This document shows positions 1 to 11,167 of a stretch of DNA of 64,000 nucleotides, piece by piece. The stretch lies in NCBI GenBank assembly GCA_037042915.1, contig CM073193.1, forward strand, positions 4,154,001-4,218,000, in the 5' to 3' direction. The notes under the pieces were generated by a model that saw only the letters and a list, made by a program, of their open reading frames with translations, was not told the origin of the DNA and did not search any database. How positions within the stretch are numbered: position 1 is the first letter of the stretch; each line of letters begins with the position of its first letter. The DNA comes from Auricularia sp. M13. Taxonomy: Eukaryota > Basidiomycota > Agaricomycetes > Auriculariales > Auriculariaceae. Position numbers and translations under genes: made by a program.

Positions 1-357
1 GCATATCCGATCCCCATGCCTCGACGAAGTGATTTACATATCGTGACCCAAGTGTGATCCACACGGTATCTCAAGAAATGAAATCATATATCTGGAGCTT
101 ACCAGGATATTTTTCAGAGAATGAGGGAAGTAGCATTGGACCTTGGTTTGATGTGTAGCAATCAGCCGGGAGCTAACGTGAACCTTATTTCAGCTTCTCC
201 TCAAGACCCACTCAACAAATAGTGAGTCCGCCGCCACCCGCAACGCCGCCCCCTGCGTCCACGCGCTCCGCCGCTCTGCTGGCGATGGCGCGCTGCGCTG
301 CGTTTGCCGCGCGAAAATTCACGGAAATTTGGCGTCGATACTGACGCTGAGCCGCAG

Positions 358-1169
358 ATGGCCAAGGAACTGGTGCCCGGTGTCGGCCGTCTGTCGCGCT
401 CCGCTGCGTACTCGAAGCGCCAGCTCTACAAGGGCCGCAAGACGTCCGCGCCCAAGGCCGCGGAGGAGGCGCCGGCGTTCAAGGAGGTCGAGGTGAAGGG
501 CGACAAGAACGGCGCGACACGACGGGTGCCCACGGTCAAGGCGCCGCGCTTCTACCCCGCCGAAGACGTCCGCAAGCCCAAGGTGTCGCGCAAGACGCCA
601 AAGCCCACCAAGCTCCGGCAGACGATCACGCCCGGCACCGTCCTCATCCTGCTCGCCGGCCGCTTCCGTGGAAAGCGCGTCGTGTTCCTCAAGCAGCTCG
701 ACTCTGGCCTGCTCCTCGTCACCGGCCCCTACAAGGTCAACGGCGTTCCGCTCCGCAGGGTCAACCAGGCCTATGTCATTGCCACCTCCACCCGCGTCGA
801 CATCTCGGACTTGACTGTGCGTCGAGCACTAAAACGTAGTCGCCCGTTCTTAACCCATAGCAGATCTCCGACAAGATTAACGACGCATTCTTCGCCAAGG
901 AGGGCAAGAAGTCTGCCGCGTCTGCTGAGGAGGAGTTCTTCGCCGACGGCAAGCCCAAGGAGAAGGAGGCTCTTCCGGAGGCCAAGACCTCGGAGCAAAA
1001 GGCCGTCGACGCTGCCGTCCTTGCGGGCATCAAGAAGACCGCCAACCTCGAAAAATACCTCAAGGCGAGCTGGGGCCTGTCGAAGGGCCAGTTCCCGCAC
1101 CAGGTAAATACCGAGTAATCCCATTCACGATTTCTACATTCTAACCATCTTTCGCAGCTGGTCTTCTAG
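358..1169 (+). CDS. RPL6: 60S ribosomal protein L6 (eL6)
   Basis: Structural protein of the large cytosolic ribosomal subunit. The reading frame from ATG 358 gives [14 protein letters not shown], then a basic linker, then the eL6 signature [13 protein letters not shown] (about residues 68-80) and the KOW-like stretch [20 protein letters not shown] followed by [19 protein letters not shown]. Exons are about 358-816, 861-1103 and 1158-1169. The last exon encodes only the terminal LVF, which matches the usual eL6 end PHQLVF. The first in-frame opening further upstream (304) lacks an ATG. The bases before ATG 358 read GCCGCAG, and a GTGAGT lies at 222, so a 5'-UTR intron (222-357) ending at the start codon is likely; such introns are common in fungal ribosomal protein genes. 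Family identity is secure; the leader intron is inferred. Confidence 0.95.
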
Positions 1170-1560
1170 ATGGGGGTGCATTGCTGGTGCGACGACGTTA
1201 GGTTATGACATGCCCTGTATGCTCCAGAGGATATATGCTTTGCTCCGCTGCGAATCGCGCTGCATGTCATGTACGCTGAGCACTGGAAGTCATCGAGCGG
1301 AACGCTGTGCGCAAGTTCCATCCCTCTTGGCCAAGAAAAAAACATGCTTTCGTTGTTATCAACGTGCAGTCCGCTGCATGCCTGGACTACATGTCGTGAG
1401 CGAAACAGTTGCAACTCGATGAATTTGTTCGTTGGCTTCACGTGGATTGTTCGATTCCTGAAGAGCTACAACATGACGAGGATGATTGGGTTGCCGTCGT
1501 CACTGAAGGTATAGATAAATACACTAAAAGGGTACAAATATGGGTTTCAAGTCTTCAGCT
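1170..1560. other. Intergenic, eL6 / GH71 convergent gap
   Basis: About 390 bp between two convergent genes. Open frames here are short and lack recognisable domains. I see no RNA gene or repeat, only presumed 3' UTR and terminator sequence for both neighbours. Confidence 0.6.
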
Positions 1561-3338
1561 TTAGTTGTCATCCACGTCGATGTGGAAGCGGCCAATCGTG
1601 AAGATGCGCCGCTTCTTCACCGACTCAGACGGCGACGCGCTCCAGAGATTGCACGATGGAGTAGCTGAAGCCGACGACGTCTCGGTGCTCGTAGTCGACG
1701 ATGGCTCGGTGCTTGTGGTTGACGCAGACTCAGTGCTTGTGGTAGGCGCCGGCTCGGAGCTCGTGGTTGCACCTTCACTTCCCGACGTTGTGGTTGGCGC
1801 AGAAGTCGTCGTGTCAACCGGAGGGGTCGTCGTCACAGGGACGTCCGGCGCTCCGCCAGACTCGCCGAACGAACCCACGTACGCGTTGAAGTTGTACTTG
1901 TCGCACGAATCCTGGATGTCGAGGCCGCCGTCTCCTCCAAGGATAGCCGCGCCGTCGCGCGCAAGCGCAAAGGTCTGCTTCCCGACACCCATGGTGAAGT
2001 TGCTCGTGACAATGCCCGCACCGACTTCGACGCTGACAGGCGCCTGCGTGCCACTGGTGACCGTCAGAGTCGCAGGTGCGGTCAGCAGCGTCGTGACGAA
2101 GACGAGGTCCTGAAGGTACTCCCTCCCCTGCGGCGCCGGGAGTGTGTCGTTCGAGCATTGCACATCCTTGGGCGTCGGGCGGTACCTGAGTCGCAGGGGG
2201 CAATGAGCCTCGGAAAATGGTATCGCGGAACACATATTACCAGTAAACCAGTTGATCTTGTTCAACGGTCGGTTTATCTGCGCCAGCCTTGTACGCAGCG
2301 ATGTATGGCTTCATGATTGCGCGCCAGCTGCTCGCGCATTAGCCACATATACGACCCGTGAGCTTCTGCATACCCGTCATGAGGGAATCCATCCGCCCAT
2401 TCCGACGAGCCGTCGTCGTCGTGGTTCGGCTCTGGCCCAGAAATGTAGTGGCTCTCGCCAAAGTCATTCCATCTGCAAGTTCAACACGTGAGCTTGAGGG
2501 CCTGCTAATAGATTCCTCCGCGTACGTGATGATCTCTATGAGGCCTGGCTTGAGCGCAAGCATCTGCTCCCAGCGGTCGGTAATAAGCTGCTCGCAAATG
2601 AAGACCCAGTTCTTGCTGTTGAAATGCGTCGAGAACCAGGGCGAGACGGGCGCGAGGTAGACTTTGTCTTCGAGATATTTGAAGTAGCCCTCGTCCCAGA
2701 TAGTCGAGATTGGGCCAGGCTTAATGGAGTTACCGCCGTCGGTTGGCCATGCATACCAGCTGAGCGCGCCGTCGATGCTCTTCTGGTTGTTCTGCGCCTC
2801 GATCGGGTCTTGCAGGTGCGGTAGCGCAACGAGCTTACTCCCGAGCGCTGATTTCACAGGGCCCCAATCGAACGAGTCGCCGACGAACGTGCTGGCAATT
2901 TGTCCGCCGTCGTACTTGGCCTGCGCAGGGTGCGAGCTGTAGTTGGCGAGGATGCCCGTAATCAATTCGGTGTCGTCGTTCTGCCAGTACGCAAAGTCGA
3001 ACGAGACGAAGACCGTAAAGTTGGTCTGCTGAGCGGCCTCGTATGCATTCGCCAGCTGCTTCGGCGTGTACGAGTCCACGCGTGGAGGCGCGCAGTTCAG
3101 CGCAAAGCCATCGATGCCGATTTCCTTCGCTTGCAGCATGTCGGCTTTCCAGTCTTCTACGGTGTAGTCCCTGACAATGCCGACCTAGGAATCTCGCTTC
3201 AGGACAAGTCCCATCGCGGTCGCGTAGCCGATGACGGACCATAAAGTGTGCGTAGACGGCCTTGTCAGTCTGGGCAGAGGTCACTCCTCCGAGAAGCGCT
3301 GCTGCGACTGCAGACGCAGCCATGAAGCTGAAACCCAT
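1561..3338 (-). CDS. Secreted GH71 alpha-1,3-glucanase (mutanase-like)
   Basis: Predicted endo-acting alpha-1,3-glucan hydrolase, acting outside the cell on fungal wall or polymer glucan. The start at 3338 gives a signal peptide (MGFSFMAASAVAAALLGGVTSA), then DKAVYAHFMV, typical of the GH71 N-terminus. The frame continues through IGIDGFALN, VSFDFAY, YDGGQIASTFVGD, the YAWPTDGG region and IITWNDFGESHYI, all GH71 hallmarks. Exons: about 3338-3240, 3184-2527, 2473 onward; a further intron (GTAATATG...CTCAG near 2200-2260) joins QLVYW to YRPTPKDV. The intron between DFGESHYI and PYIAAYKAG (about 2320-2370) has no in-frame GT-AG solution; a GC-AG intron or a 1-nt error is possible. The C-terminus carries a Ser/Thr-rich linker (about residues 460-510), probably O-glycosylated. 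An 880-bp inverted-repeat element lies about 185 bp upstream of the start. Confidence 0.88.
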
Positions 3339-3523
3339 ATCGAAAAAATGAACAGGCGAGGAAGAAAACTCTGCAGCGAAGTTGAAGGTTGAAGAAAGTG
3401 AAAAGGAAACAGAGCAGAAGTGTACGGTGCCGGTCGACGTGGCCTCGAGCTTTTATCGCCCATCGAAGCCGACATGATTAACGCAGAGACCATGACGACT
3501 TGCACGCGAAGAGCGATTAATCA

Positions 3524-4403
3524 TGGGGACGTGAAATGCCCGCTAGGCCGGTGGTTACCGACTGCTGCCGGGATAAGTCCTTCTTGGCTAGATTCGCCTC
3601 TAGCACCAGAAATTTTCGATTCCCCTTTTAAATAACTTATGGAATAGATGGATACACCTGTAATATACGTTCACATGAAATAACTAAGCCGTGGATGAAG
3701 GATTGACGGAGAAGGGTGTCACATGAGACCTGCACAAGCTACTAGAAAAATCATACTGGCCCAATCTAACTCTAAAACGCATGAATCGTGTATAATATGG
3801 CTTTCAATAACTCTTAAGCCACTTGAGACAGGCCCTTGAGAACTCCAGACTGTAATGCAGGTTTGCTAGGCATTAACAGCCCTTGAGCCATTGAAGCATA
3901 TTGGTAGTGAGAATGGACTTAGATTAAGCTTTAATGACTCTATATATCAATTTCATACTTTAAACCAAGCAGTACAGACGCAGGAAAGCCCTTTAATGCG
4001 CAAAACGGTCGTCCGCTGCCTTTCTGGCGGTCTTGATCGATTACGTAAGTCGGTCCGTTGTATGGTGCAAAACCCGAAACCGCACGTTCTATTTCTCCAC
4101 GGTGGCGGCACCTCATCGCGTAAAAAGCGGTAATTAGACATATTTTCAGTCTCCCTACAGTTCCTAGGTCTCAGGAGGCATATCCCTCACCTGAATGTTC
4201 GACAATTGGCGTCATTCTATACCTCCGCCAACGAGGGCAGAGATTTGACACCTAGCAAGGCAAGATGCTCTAATTAAAAAGCTATCCACATAATTTGTAG
4301 AATTTTAAAGTGTCCATAGGACTTAAAATAGGACCTGGACAGTCCGCTCATACGGGGTTAGCCGGCCGGAGGTAAATGACTTGGCGGGGATTTCACGTCC
4401 CCA
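3524..4403. mobile_element. Non-autonomous inverted-repeat element (MITE-like) A
   Basis: The ends are inverted repeats: the left end reads TGGGGACGTGAAATGCCCGC and the reverse complement of the right end reads the same with one difference (C for G at position 15). Both ends are flanked by TTAATCA (3517-3523 and 4404-4410), a 7-bp direct duplication. The 880-bp interior is AT-rich with no transposase-like frame. It sits between the GH71 gene and the Cox18 gene. Superfamily is not assigned; the duplication length resembles, but does not equal, that of hAT elements. Confidence 0.65.
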
Positions 4404-4410
4404 TTAATCA

Positions 4411-4733
4411 ACAAATGAGGATGAGGCTGTCCAGTTCTCGGACCCGTCGTGAAGAAGCACCACTGGCGCTGCTATGCGTAGAAAGCAAACGCGAATAGTA
4501 GACATGCAATCATCAATACTGCTAGTAGGCTCGCCAGCAGATGCGCAATAGCGAGTTTGGTGTGCTGAAGTTGATGGTAAATGAGATCATTGCGCCTTGC
4601 GGGGACCCGCGCCGAGAGAGAGAGCACGAATGCTATGCGACTCAGACAGCTGCTCGAGGAATACTTTGCAAGTACAAGTCGAACGAAGCTTCGGTAGCGG
4701 TCATGACGAGGAGGGTCGGAGTTTCATCACGCG
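4411..4733. other. Intergenic, upstream of Cox18
   Basis: About 320 bp of presumed promoter and 5' UTR for the downstream insertase gene. I see no conserved gene, RNA or repeat. Confidence 0.5.
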
Positions 4734-5839
4734 ATGCTTGCTCGACATGTTTTCCGCGCAGCGACGAGACGGTATGTCTTGAGGGCACCGCATTCGCTGC
4801 AACGGCGTACCTTCATTCGAACTGCCCTTGCGCCCGTGGCAGACCAAATCGTTGAACTGTCGACGGCACTGCCATGGCCACCAATGTGGCCTCCGTATGC
4901 TAGCACTATAATCTTGCTCGCCCTTCTGAGCCGTGCAGCTGTCCTTCCCATATCGATATGGGTACGTAGCCTTCTGCCCTATTCATGGTGTTCTTTTGAA
5001 CCGTGTTGCAGGGTAAACGGAAACAGTTCATCGTGGAAGATGTCGTCTTCCCCGAGCTGAAACGCAACGCAGCTGAAATCAAACAGCGTGCTGCGCGCGA
5101 CGTCAAGCTTGCAGTAGGTGAAGTCACTACACCGGAAGCTCGCGAGGAACGAGGGCAGTTGGCACAGAAGAAATTCTCTGAGATGGTGCGTCTGGTATCG
5201 GGTCCATGTTGGCAGTTGCGCTTAGAGCCTGTCGATTCAGATGCAAGCTCGCCAGCGGGAACTCTTCAAAGCTTTAGGATGCAGCCCGGTTAAAATCATG
5301 GCGATTCCAGCCCTGTCTCAACTGGCGGTGTTTCTACCCATGACGCTTGTTTTCAGCCTCATGTCGATGCCACCCACACCGCTGGACTCCGAGGCTTTCC
5401 TCACATTCACGACGCTCACGCATCCCGATATGGACTATGTCACGCCTGTCGTGCTTGGCCTCATCAGCATGGCGACCGCGGACGCCTCACGGTGGTTCAT
5501 CTCGCCGGACCGGTCACGCGAGCTCGAGCGCCGCGACCAAGTCAGCTTGGAGCGCTCGCGTAAGACGAGGCTGCAACTCAACTTCGGCAAAATTGCGACA
5601 ACCGCTGCGCGGCAAATGGCCATTGCGCGCATTGTCATCGGCATGCTCATGCCTGGGGTACGTTCCGTTTGCGTGTAAAGCTTGGAGGGGTGGCTGATTC
5701 GCTACAGTCCGTGATGGTGTATTGGCTCACGTCCTCGACGTTCGGCTTATTACAAGCATGGGGATTCCAATGGTGGGCGAGACGTCGGCACCCGACTTCT
5801 CTTCCTGTGCCGCCATTGCGCATCGGTCGAAAGGTTTAA
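4734..5839 (+). CDS. COX18: Mitochondrial inner-membrane insertase, Cox18/Oxa1/YidC family
   Basis: Predicted to insert membrane segments of mitochondrial proteins, in yeast notably the C-tail of Cox2. Four exons (4734-4961, 5012-5185, 5241-5657, 5708-5839) give about 316 aa with all junctions in phase. The N-terminus MLARHVFRAATRRYVLR is rich in Arg and lacks acidic residues, as in mitochondrial presequences. The Oxa1 fold follows: a first membrane segment (ASTIILLALLSRAAVLPISI), a charged coiled region (KRNAAEIKQRAARDVKLAV), the KALGCSP...IPALSQLAVFLPMTLVFSLMS segment and a last pair of membrane segments ending VYWLTSSTFGLLQAWGFQWW. The length and the very short C-tail favour Cox18 over Oxa1, which has a long ribosome-binding tail. 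Confidence 0.88.
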
Positions 5840-6448
5840 GTGAGTCGCGCTCCATGATCATATCCCCATGATTATACAAAGTGGTAGAAGGAACCTTCCG
5901 AAAATGGAGACCAGTTTCTCCTGGGTTCATCGTGATTTTCTCTTGATCTAATATGACTCTTACATGACCGCTGCTACTTACAAATGCTGATTAACTGTCT
6001 AGAGTTCCTGGCCGGGGAGGTCTTGGATCAGAACATTCTGATATTTGCGGCAACACCAGCCTGTCTTCTTCACCATACTGCCAAGGGATGCTTCGCCATG
6101 TCATGTATTCTTTGACTGAAGTGAAATCCGCCGACCGTCGCTAATAAAACTGTGAGCCTCAAGCTGAGAGCTCGACTAATGAGTTCAGATTCTGGGCCTG
6201 TAGTTTCGCCCGCGAAACTTGATACCCTGACATTTAGGTGGGAAAACTGCGAAATATTAGCCTAAGCTACGCGCTTACCCAGGGATTGCTCATTGGGACG
6301 TGTCCTCCGAAACAGTCCACATTGGTGGTGCGAGCATCCTATTCTCTCAATGAAGCGACTTCATGCATATTGTCTGCAAAGCCTGACATGTTTTTGTAGC
6401 TCAGAATTATGGGAAACCACTTACAGCGGGGATGATCGGACTACAAAC

Positions 6449-6655
6449 TGACCATGCCTGGATACGAACCAGGGTTTTCAGCAAGTTCCTATTTAGGACC
6501 AATAATCCTTTACTCAAGCGCTCAAAAAGCATGCCAAATTGCGGGATTAGGACAAATGTTTGAGTGCTCAAATACCAACTACACCTGGACCCAACAAAGG
6601 TTCCAGGAACCTGGGATTCAAGGAAGAAAGTTTTTGAGCACCAATCTGGAACCAA
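6449..6655 (-). repeat. tRNA-derived repeat fragment, SINE-like
   Basis: On the minus strand this has a T-arm-like stem (CCTGG, loop TTCGTAT, CCAGG) followed by CATGGTCA, matching the 3' half of the tRNA-Gln-like gene at 9017-9109, but without its D and anticodon arms. About 100-150 bp away (6590-6640) is AAGGTTCCAGG...GGGATTCAAGGA, which also occurs beside the 9017 copy (8975-9005). A shared flank plus a tRNA half suggests a short dispersed element rather than a tRNA gene. Confidence 0.45.
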
Positions 6656-8194
6656 GGATCAGGACAAATGCTCGAGTTTTGTTACATACCTCTGGCGGAA
6701 ATTTGGCTAACAGTCATATTTCATTTTACACTCTGGAAGTGTACTGGAACACTCCGGCACCTCAATGATGGTTTTGCCTACTCCCCGCCACGGAAAATAA
6801 CCGCCGTTGGGAAATTCTCAATTTCTGCCGCAATTTTGATACACTCGACCTGAAACTTATATTTATGCATTATGCTTAGGCTTGATACTATTCAATTGTA
6901 AACTTGTTTTGAGGATTCCCTCATCCAGTGATTCAGGAGAGCAAGTCTGCCGGTGAACCGGAGGACAAGTTTGAGCTCATATAAAAGCGAACATTGCGCG
7001 TACACCTTCGCTGCTTCTGCAACGTAATATCCATACAAAATCAACTTGGGTTTTATGTCAGGGGGAAGCGCGATGCTCCCTGGTTGTGGAGATAATATTA
7101 ATATCGGTCCCCCTCAAAGATGACATCATAGTCGAGTTGTATACCACCCGTTTCAAAATCTCGGAGGAGAAATATGTACCCAAGGGAGTGCCCTACAACC
7201 TTTACTATTACACCTTATCTTTGTATGCAGATCCTAGAAAGAAAGGTGTGTCTCAAGAGGGCGGCTGTCTCCGAACGGCAGTTTTTTTCCGGGGGGGGAG
7301 TAATGGGAAAGCAGTCTGAATTGCTGGGAGTGGGTAATAACAAAAATTGTGAAATGGCAGTCAAAATGTCATGGCAGAGCGCTCGTCACTTGCTGAGACC
7401 AACACTCAAGAGAGGAGAAAGGGACGAGGAAAACAGATAAGCAGTACAATTGACCAGACCAAACCTAGGGCACATGCATCTACGACCCACAACCTATATA
7501 CCCCTCCCCAAGGACCCCTGATCCGGTCCTGAGTGATCCCAGAGCTCGGGGATGCTTCCACCATCAAGGGATCCGCATTGGCAAACTCCGGAGCACGAGG
7601 CCGGAGGGAGGGTGCCTCCTCCGAGAGCTTATTTGGATTTTTTTTGAGCGAAAATCTGTTACTCTGTGGGCATATTTCTTACAGAGAAATTCTTCTGCGG
7701 TAATCCTGAGCAGCTCTGGCCCTGCTGGGGTATTGTACCTACTATATCTGTCGGAGTGCTGCCTTGGGATTCAACTGCGGATTCTGCGGAACCACCGGAT
7801 CAGATTGTCGGAGCTACGGCTGAGAGTTCCGAGCCTGCTTCTGAGCCAGGAAACTGTTGCCAGACAAGACAAAGCAGCCCCAGGAGCCTGCAGAGCCTGA
7901 AACTGACGATATGCCATGGGCCGGAAGCTTTTCAGAAGCAAATGGGGGGAGGGAGGGTCCCTTTGAGGGCTTATTCGGATTTTCGGCCGTGTCTTATTTT
8001 TTTTTTTTGCAGATCCCTTGTCCACCATCATCCCCCCCCCCATCCCACTGACACCCTACAGGACCCCCAACGAATACGGTTTGAGACGGGGAGATAGTGC
8101 CAAGGTACACTACACATCCCAAAGGTGAAAACCGAGGGGAGGGACGATGCCTGAGGGCAAAAGGATGCCACCAAGGTGCGGCAAACATGGGCCA

Positions 8195-8575
8195 AGGGTC
8201 TGAGGATGTAGCTGAGCTTGTACCATGCAACCAAGGTCCTCCTACGATCCATCCAAAGGGTTTTGAGCCAGCAGGAAGTCCAATAAGAGCGTCTCCGAGC
8301 CTCTGAGGCTACCTATGACATCAGCTAAGGCTACCTGAGGTCTGAGGAGGGTCCCATACATAGTACATCCTGAGAACGACAACATCGGTACACCATCTGT
8401 ACGGTGCCGCGGGAGCTGTAGAACCATGGTCTGAGGGTAGGGAACCTCCACTGAGCTGGATTGGGATATCCACTGAGGTCGTCTCACCCCTAGGCGGGTA
8501 GAGAGTAGCGCATAGGTCATATCCTGAGCCGAACAGCCTGAGGCACATAACCCTGGCCGAGTTTCAGTCTGAGGG
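8195..8575. repeat. CTGAG-enriched block
   Basis: I count twelve CTGAG pentamers on the plus strand in about 380 bp, often as CTGAGG or CTGAGC and irregularly spaced. The minus strand is open here (8242-8814) but shows no known domain. Origin unknown; it could be a degraded coding repeat or a decayed element. Confidence 0.4.
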
Positions 8576-8849
8576 TAAACAGCATGCTGACTGTATGCTA
8601 TGTCAGTTGAACACTCGGCAAAGCGGCATAAAATCTGCGGGCAAACAGACAGAGCCAGCAACAGCCGTGACAACCACAACAAGGAGCCAGCTTTGGTGCT
8701 CATGTTCCAAGTCATGTACGATGAGCGGTGTTGATGCGGGACCAAAGGTGTCGCAGTCATAGAGGTGGCACAGAGATACTCAGCAAGTTCAGGCATGGCA
8801 TGAGGTTGGAACACACAATCTAAGCAAGGTGTTTGTTGGTGCAGCTAGC

Positions 8850-8935
8850 AGTGTGTGCATGGGTGAGTAGATGGGTGAGTGGATGGGTGTGTGTGACTGC
8901 AGGATGGATGGTGTGCATGTGGGGGTGGAGGGGGT
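8850..8935. repeat. Low-complexity GT/GGATGG tract
   Basis: Imperfect repeats of TGGGTGAGT and GATGGGTG followed by G-rich sequence. It lies between the relic region and the tRNA-like gene and shows no coding potential. Confidence 0.6.
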
Positions 8936-9016
8936 CAAGCCAAGCACTAGATATACCTGTCATGACTCAAACAAGGGTTCCAGGTGCCAGGGATTCAAGG
9001 AGAAAAGCTGAAAAAG

Positions 9017-9109
9017 TGACCATGCCTGGATTCGAACCAGGGTTGAAGGAATACATTGCAGGTTACAACCCTTCAGAATCCTCAGTGATGACCACTACAC
9101 TACACAGCC
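9017..9109 (-). tRNA. Probable tRNA-Gln (CTG) with 21-nt intron
   Basis: Read on the minus strand, a 7-bp acceptor stem forms between GGCTGTG and CATGGTC (three G-U pairs), followed by discriminator A. The D arm contains TAGTGTAGTGGTCATCAC, a good A box. The anticodon loop TTCTGA carries CTG (plus 9074-9076), the stem GAGGA/TCCTT closes after a 21-nt intron, and the T arm is CCTGG TTCGAAT CCAGG, a good B box. A pol III terminator (five T) follows two bases after the tRNA 3' end. The wobble-rich acceptor, and the related fragment at 6449, leave open a tRNA-derived SINE head or a pseudogene. Confidence 0.6.
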
Positions 9110-10244
9110 AATGTGCTGCCTTTTCTGTTTGATTTTTGTATTATCCCATTCAGGAATACCATCTGTTACGAGGAAGTGAAAAACTTTATGATATCTTGCC
9201 CCCAACACTTTTCCTTCCCTCCAAACCTTTTGCGTTGTATTCCCATACATGAATTACAAGGGGGTTAGAAGTTTTTTTTTGGAGGGAACATGTGCAGAAG
9301 ACGGCAAGGCGCTGTCACGGAGTGCGCCAAAAGACCGACCAGACAAGGTACTCAGGAGGAGGAGAGGCCAGGCATGTTATGGGCATGGTCAAGATCCAAC
9401 CTAGAGTACACTGATCAGCGATAGCCGGTAACTATAGCGTGACCGGAAGCAAGGGGAGCACAGCCACACCACCATACAGTCAGGACTGAGATGGGGGATA
9501 GAAGGGGTGAACACCGGGGTGATGACCAAAGGGAAACACACAAAATAAAAGAGGGACTGAGGGAGCATCGGCGACGCAAGGGAACCTCGGAGAAGCGAGG
9601 AATGGGGTGAATACAGTACTGAAAGCAGCAACGAATCAAAGGTGGGAGGGAATATACTAAACTAGAGTCCATGCCTATCGGGGTATCGTGTGGGTATCTG
9701 GAAAAGACTGAGACCAGGGAGTACACGCGCCGCGGCACGGGAAGACTGAGAGCCCAGAGCCCGGAGCCCGCAATGCGGCAAAACTGAGACCGCAACCAAA
9801 TGTGGGAACACGGCCGATAGGAGTGTACCATAGTCCGAGCACGCACACGACCTCCCATAGTGAATGGAGGACTGGCCAGTGTGGCAGGGAAGTCAACGAG
9901 GGTGCCGGCGAGTGTAGAACGGAGGCCAAAGGGCCTGAGGTGTGCCACCGGAGCATATGGGACCAAGGTGGTCTTCACGGCGTGCGGTGACAGAGGGCGG
10001 CGGATGCGGACTGAGCGTTGATAATGGTGACGCGAGAGAGGCATGGACGCAGGACACCGCCGCGAATCACAACACGCTATGTCTGCCTTTCCAGGAAGTT
10101 CTACCTGGCTGTCTCCTGTTCCTGCCAAGTGTCAGCAATGACAAGGGGGAGCTGCAAGCAACATGGCCAAGTGGGAAAAGAGGCAAGGATGACATTGGGA
10201 CCCGATGCAGGTATATATACATCAGGTGGCACAATGGATGAAGG
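9110..10244. other. Gene-poor region before the LTR element
   Basis: About 1.1 kb. The longest frame (minus 9415-10128) has low-complexity composition and no recognisable domain. GAAGG at 10240-10244 is the left target-site duplication of the following retrotransposon. I see nothing else supportable. Confidence 0.5.
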
Positions 10245-10969
10245 TGTTAAGCCTGCTGTGCCTTGGGGGTTTGGTTGCAAGGATAGTCGAACGTCCGGGC
10301 GCAGAGAACACTCGAACGAACAACTAGAGCCTTCGGTGCGTTATTGAGCACACCGGCTACGTCGAGTAGCACGACCGAAGGGACCACGAGCAGCAGAGGA
10401 CTCAGACGAGTAAGTCGGGCGAAGGGAGAATCCAGAGGCGAAGCCGAGAGAGAGAGAGATAGAGTGTGCGAGGGGCACGACTATGTCGATTTCGTAACTG
10501 GGGAGCTAGATACAAAGTCGAGGGTCTTTTATACCTGGGGAGGTGATCCGATGTACTCGGAGTGTATCCTAGAGACGAAGGAGAGGGGCCTCAGATCAAT
10601 AGGGATCGTCGTCATCGGCCGATAGGATGAGTAAGAGCGAGTGGGTAAGGTATCGGGGAATCGGGCGAATGACGAGAGGCGAATGACTAAGACGAGTGGA
10701 GCGAACCGGATATGAACACTATCGATACAGTAGGGACAAGGCGAGTTAGGTGGATGTATGCGAGTAAGGAGAGAAGCTAGAGAAGTGAGGGAGAGGTCTA
10801 GAGGTAGAGGACGATGAGGAGAACATATCCCGAGCATATGAACACGAGGGGAGATAAGCCGGGTATTCGGGAGCTTGACCGAGTTGACCGAGTTGGCCGA
10901 GTGACGTAGAATGACGCCGAGTGATGCCGAGAGCACGTGGGGTCCGCGGACCGGGGCACGGGCGTAACA
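10245..10969 (-). repeat. 3' LTR of the Ty3/gypsy element
   Basis: Partner of 18141-18865, the same length and identical except at one position that I could find. It begins TG and ends CA on the plus strand. Because the element reads on the minus strand, this copy is the 3' LTR. Confidence 0.95.
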
Positions 10970-11167
10970 GTATCCCCCCTTTACGTCCTGAGCCCACGAA
11001 GGACTGCAGCAACGCAAGGGGAATACGAAAAATGAGATAGCACGCACTCGAGTCCGAATGGGGCCAAAAGATCGGGTCGGGTCGGAACGGGTCGGACGCA
11101 GATTAAAAGTGGTTGGGTCGGGAGTTGAATCGTCGAACCACTCTTGTCTTCTGCCCGCCCGCCCACC

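Larger units (their letters stand above)
5840..9016. other. Gene-poor relic region
   Basis: About 3.2 kb with no frame that I can assign to a family. It contains a tRNA-like fragment near 6450, a related short repeat near 6590-6650, homopolymer and purine-rich tracts (7270-7310, 7940-8050), a block dense in CTGAG (8199-8573) and a GT/GGATGG-rich tract (8850-8935). The composition suggests decayed mobile DNA. Confidence 0.5.

Noticed and set aside
1565-2113. A 182-codon plus-strand frame opposite the GH71 C-terminus
   Set aside because: Val/Asp-rich shadow of the Ser/Thr repeat linker.
7086-7440. Small plus-strand frames in the relic region
   Set aside because: Short, overlapping in two frames and without known motifs or start context.
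9313-10240. A solo LTR starting TGTCACGG near 9313
   Set aside because: I found no matching CA end with a 5-bp direct duplication, so the boundary cannot be supported.
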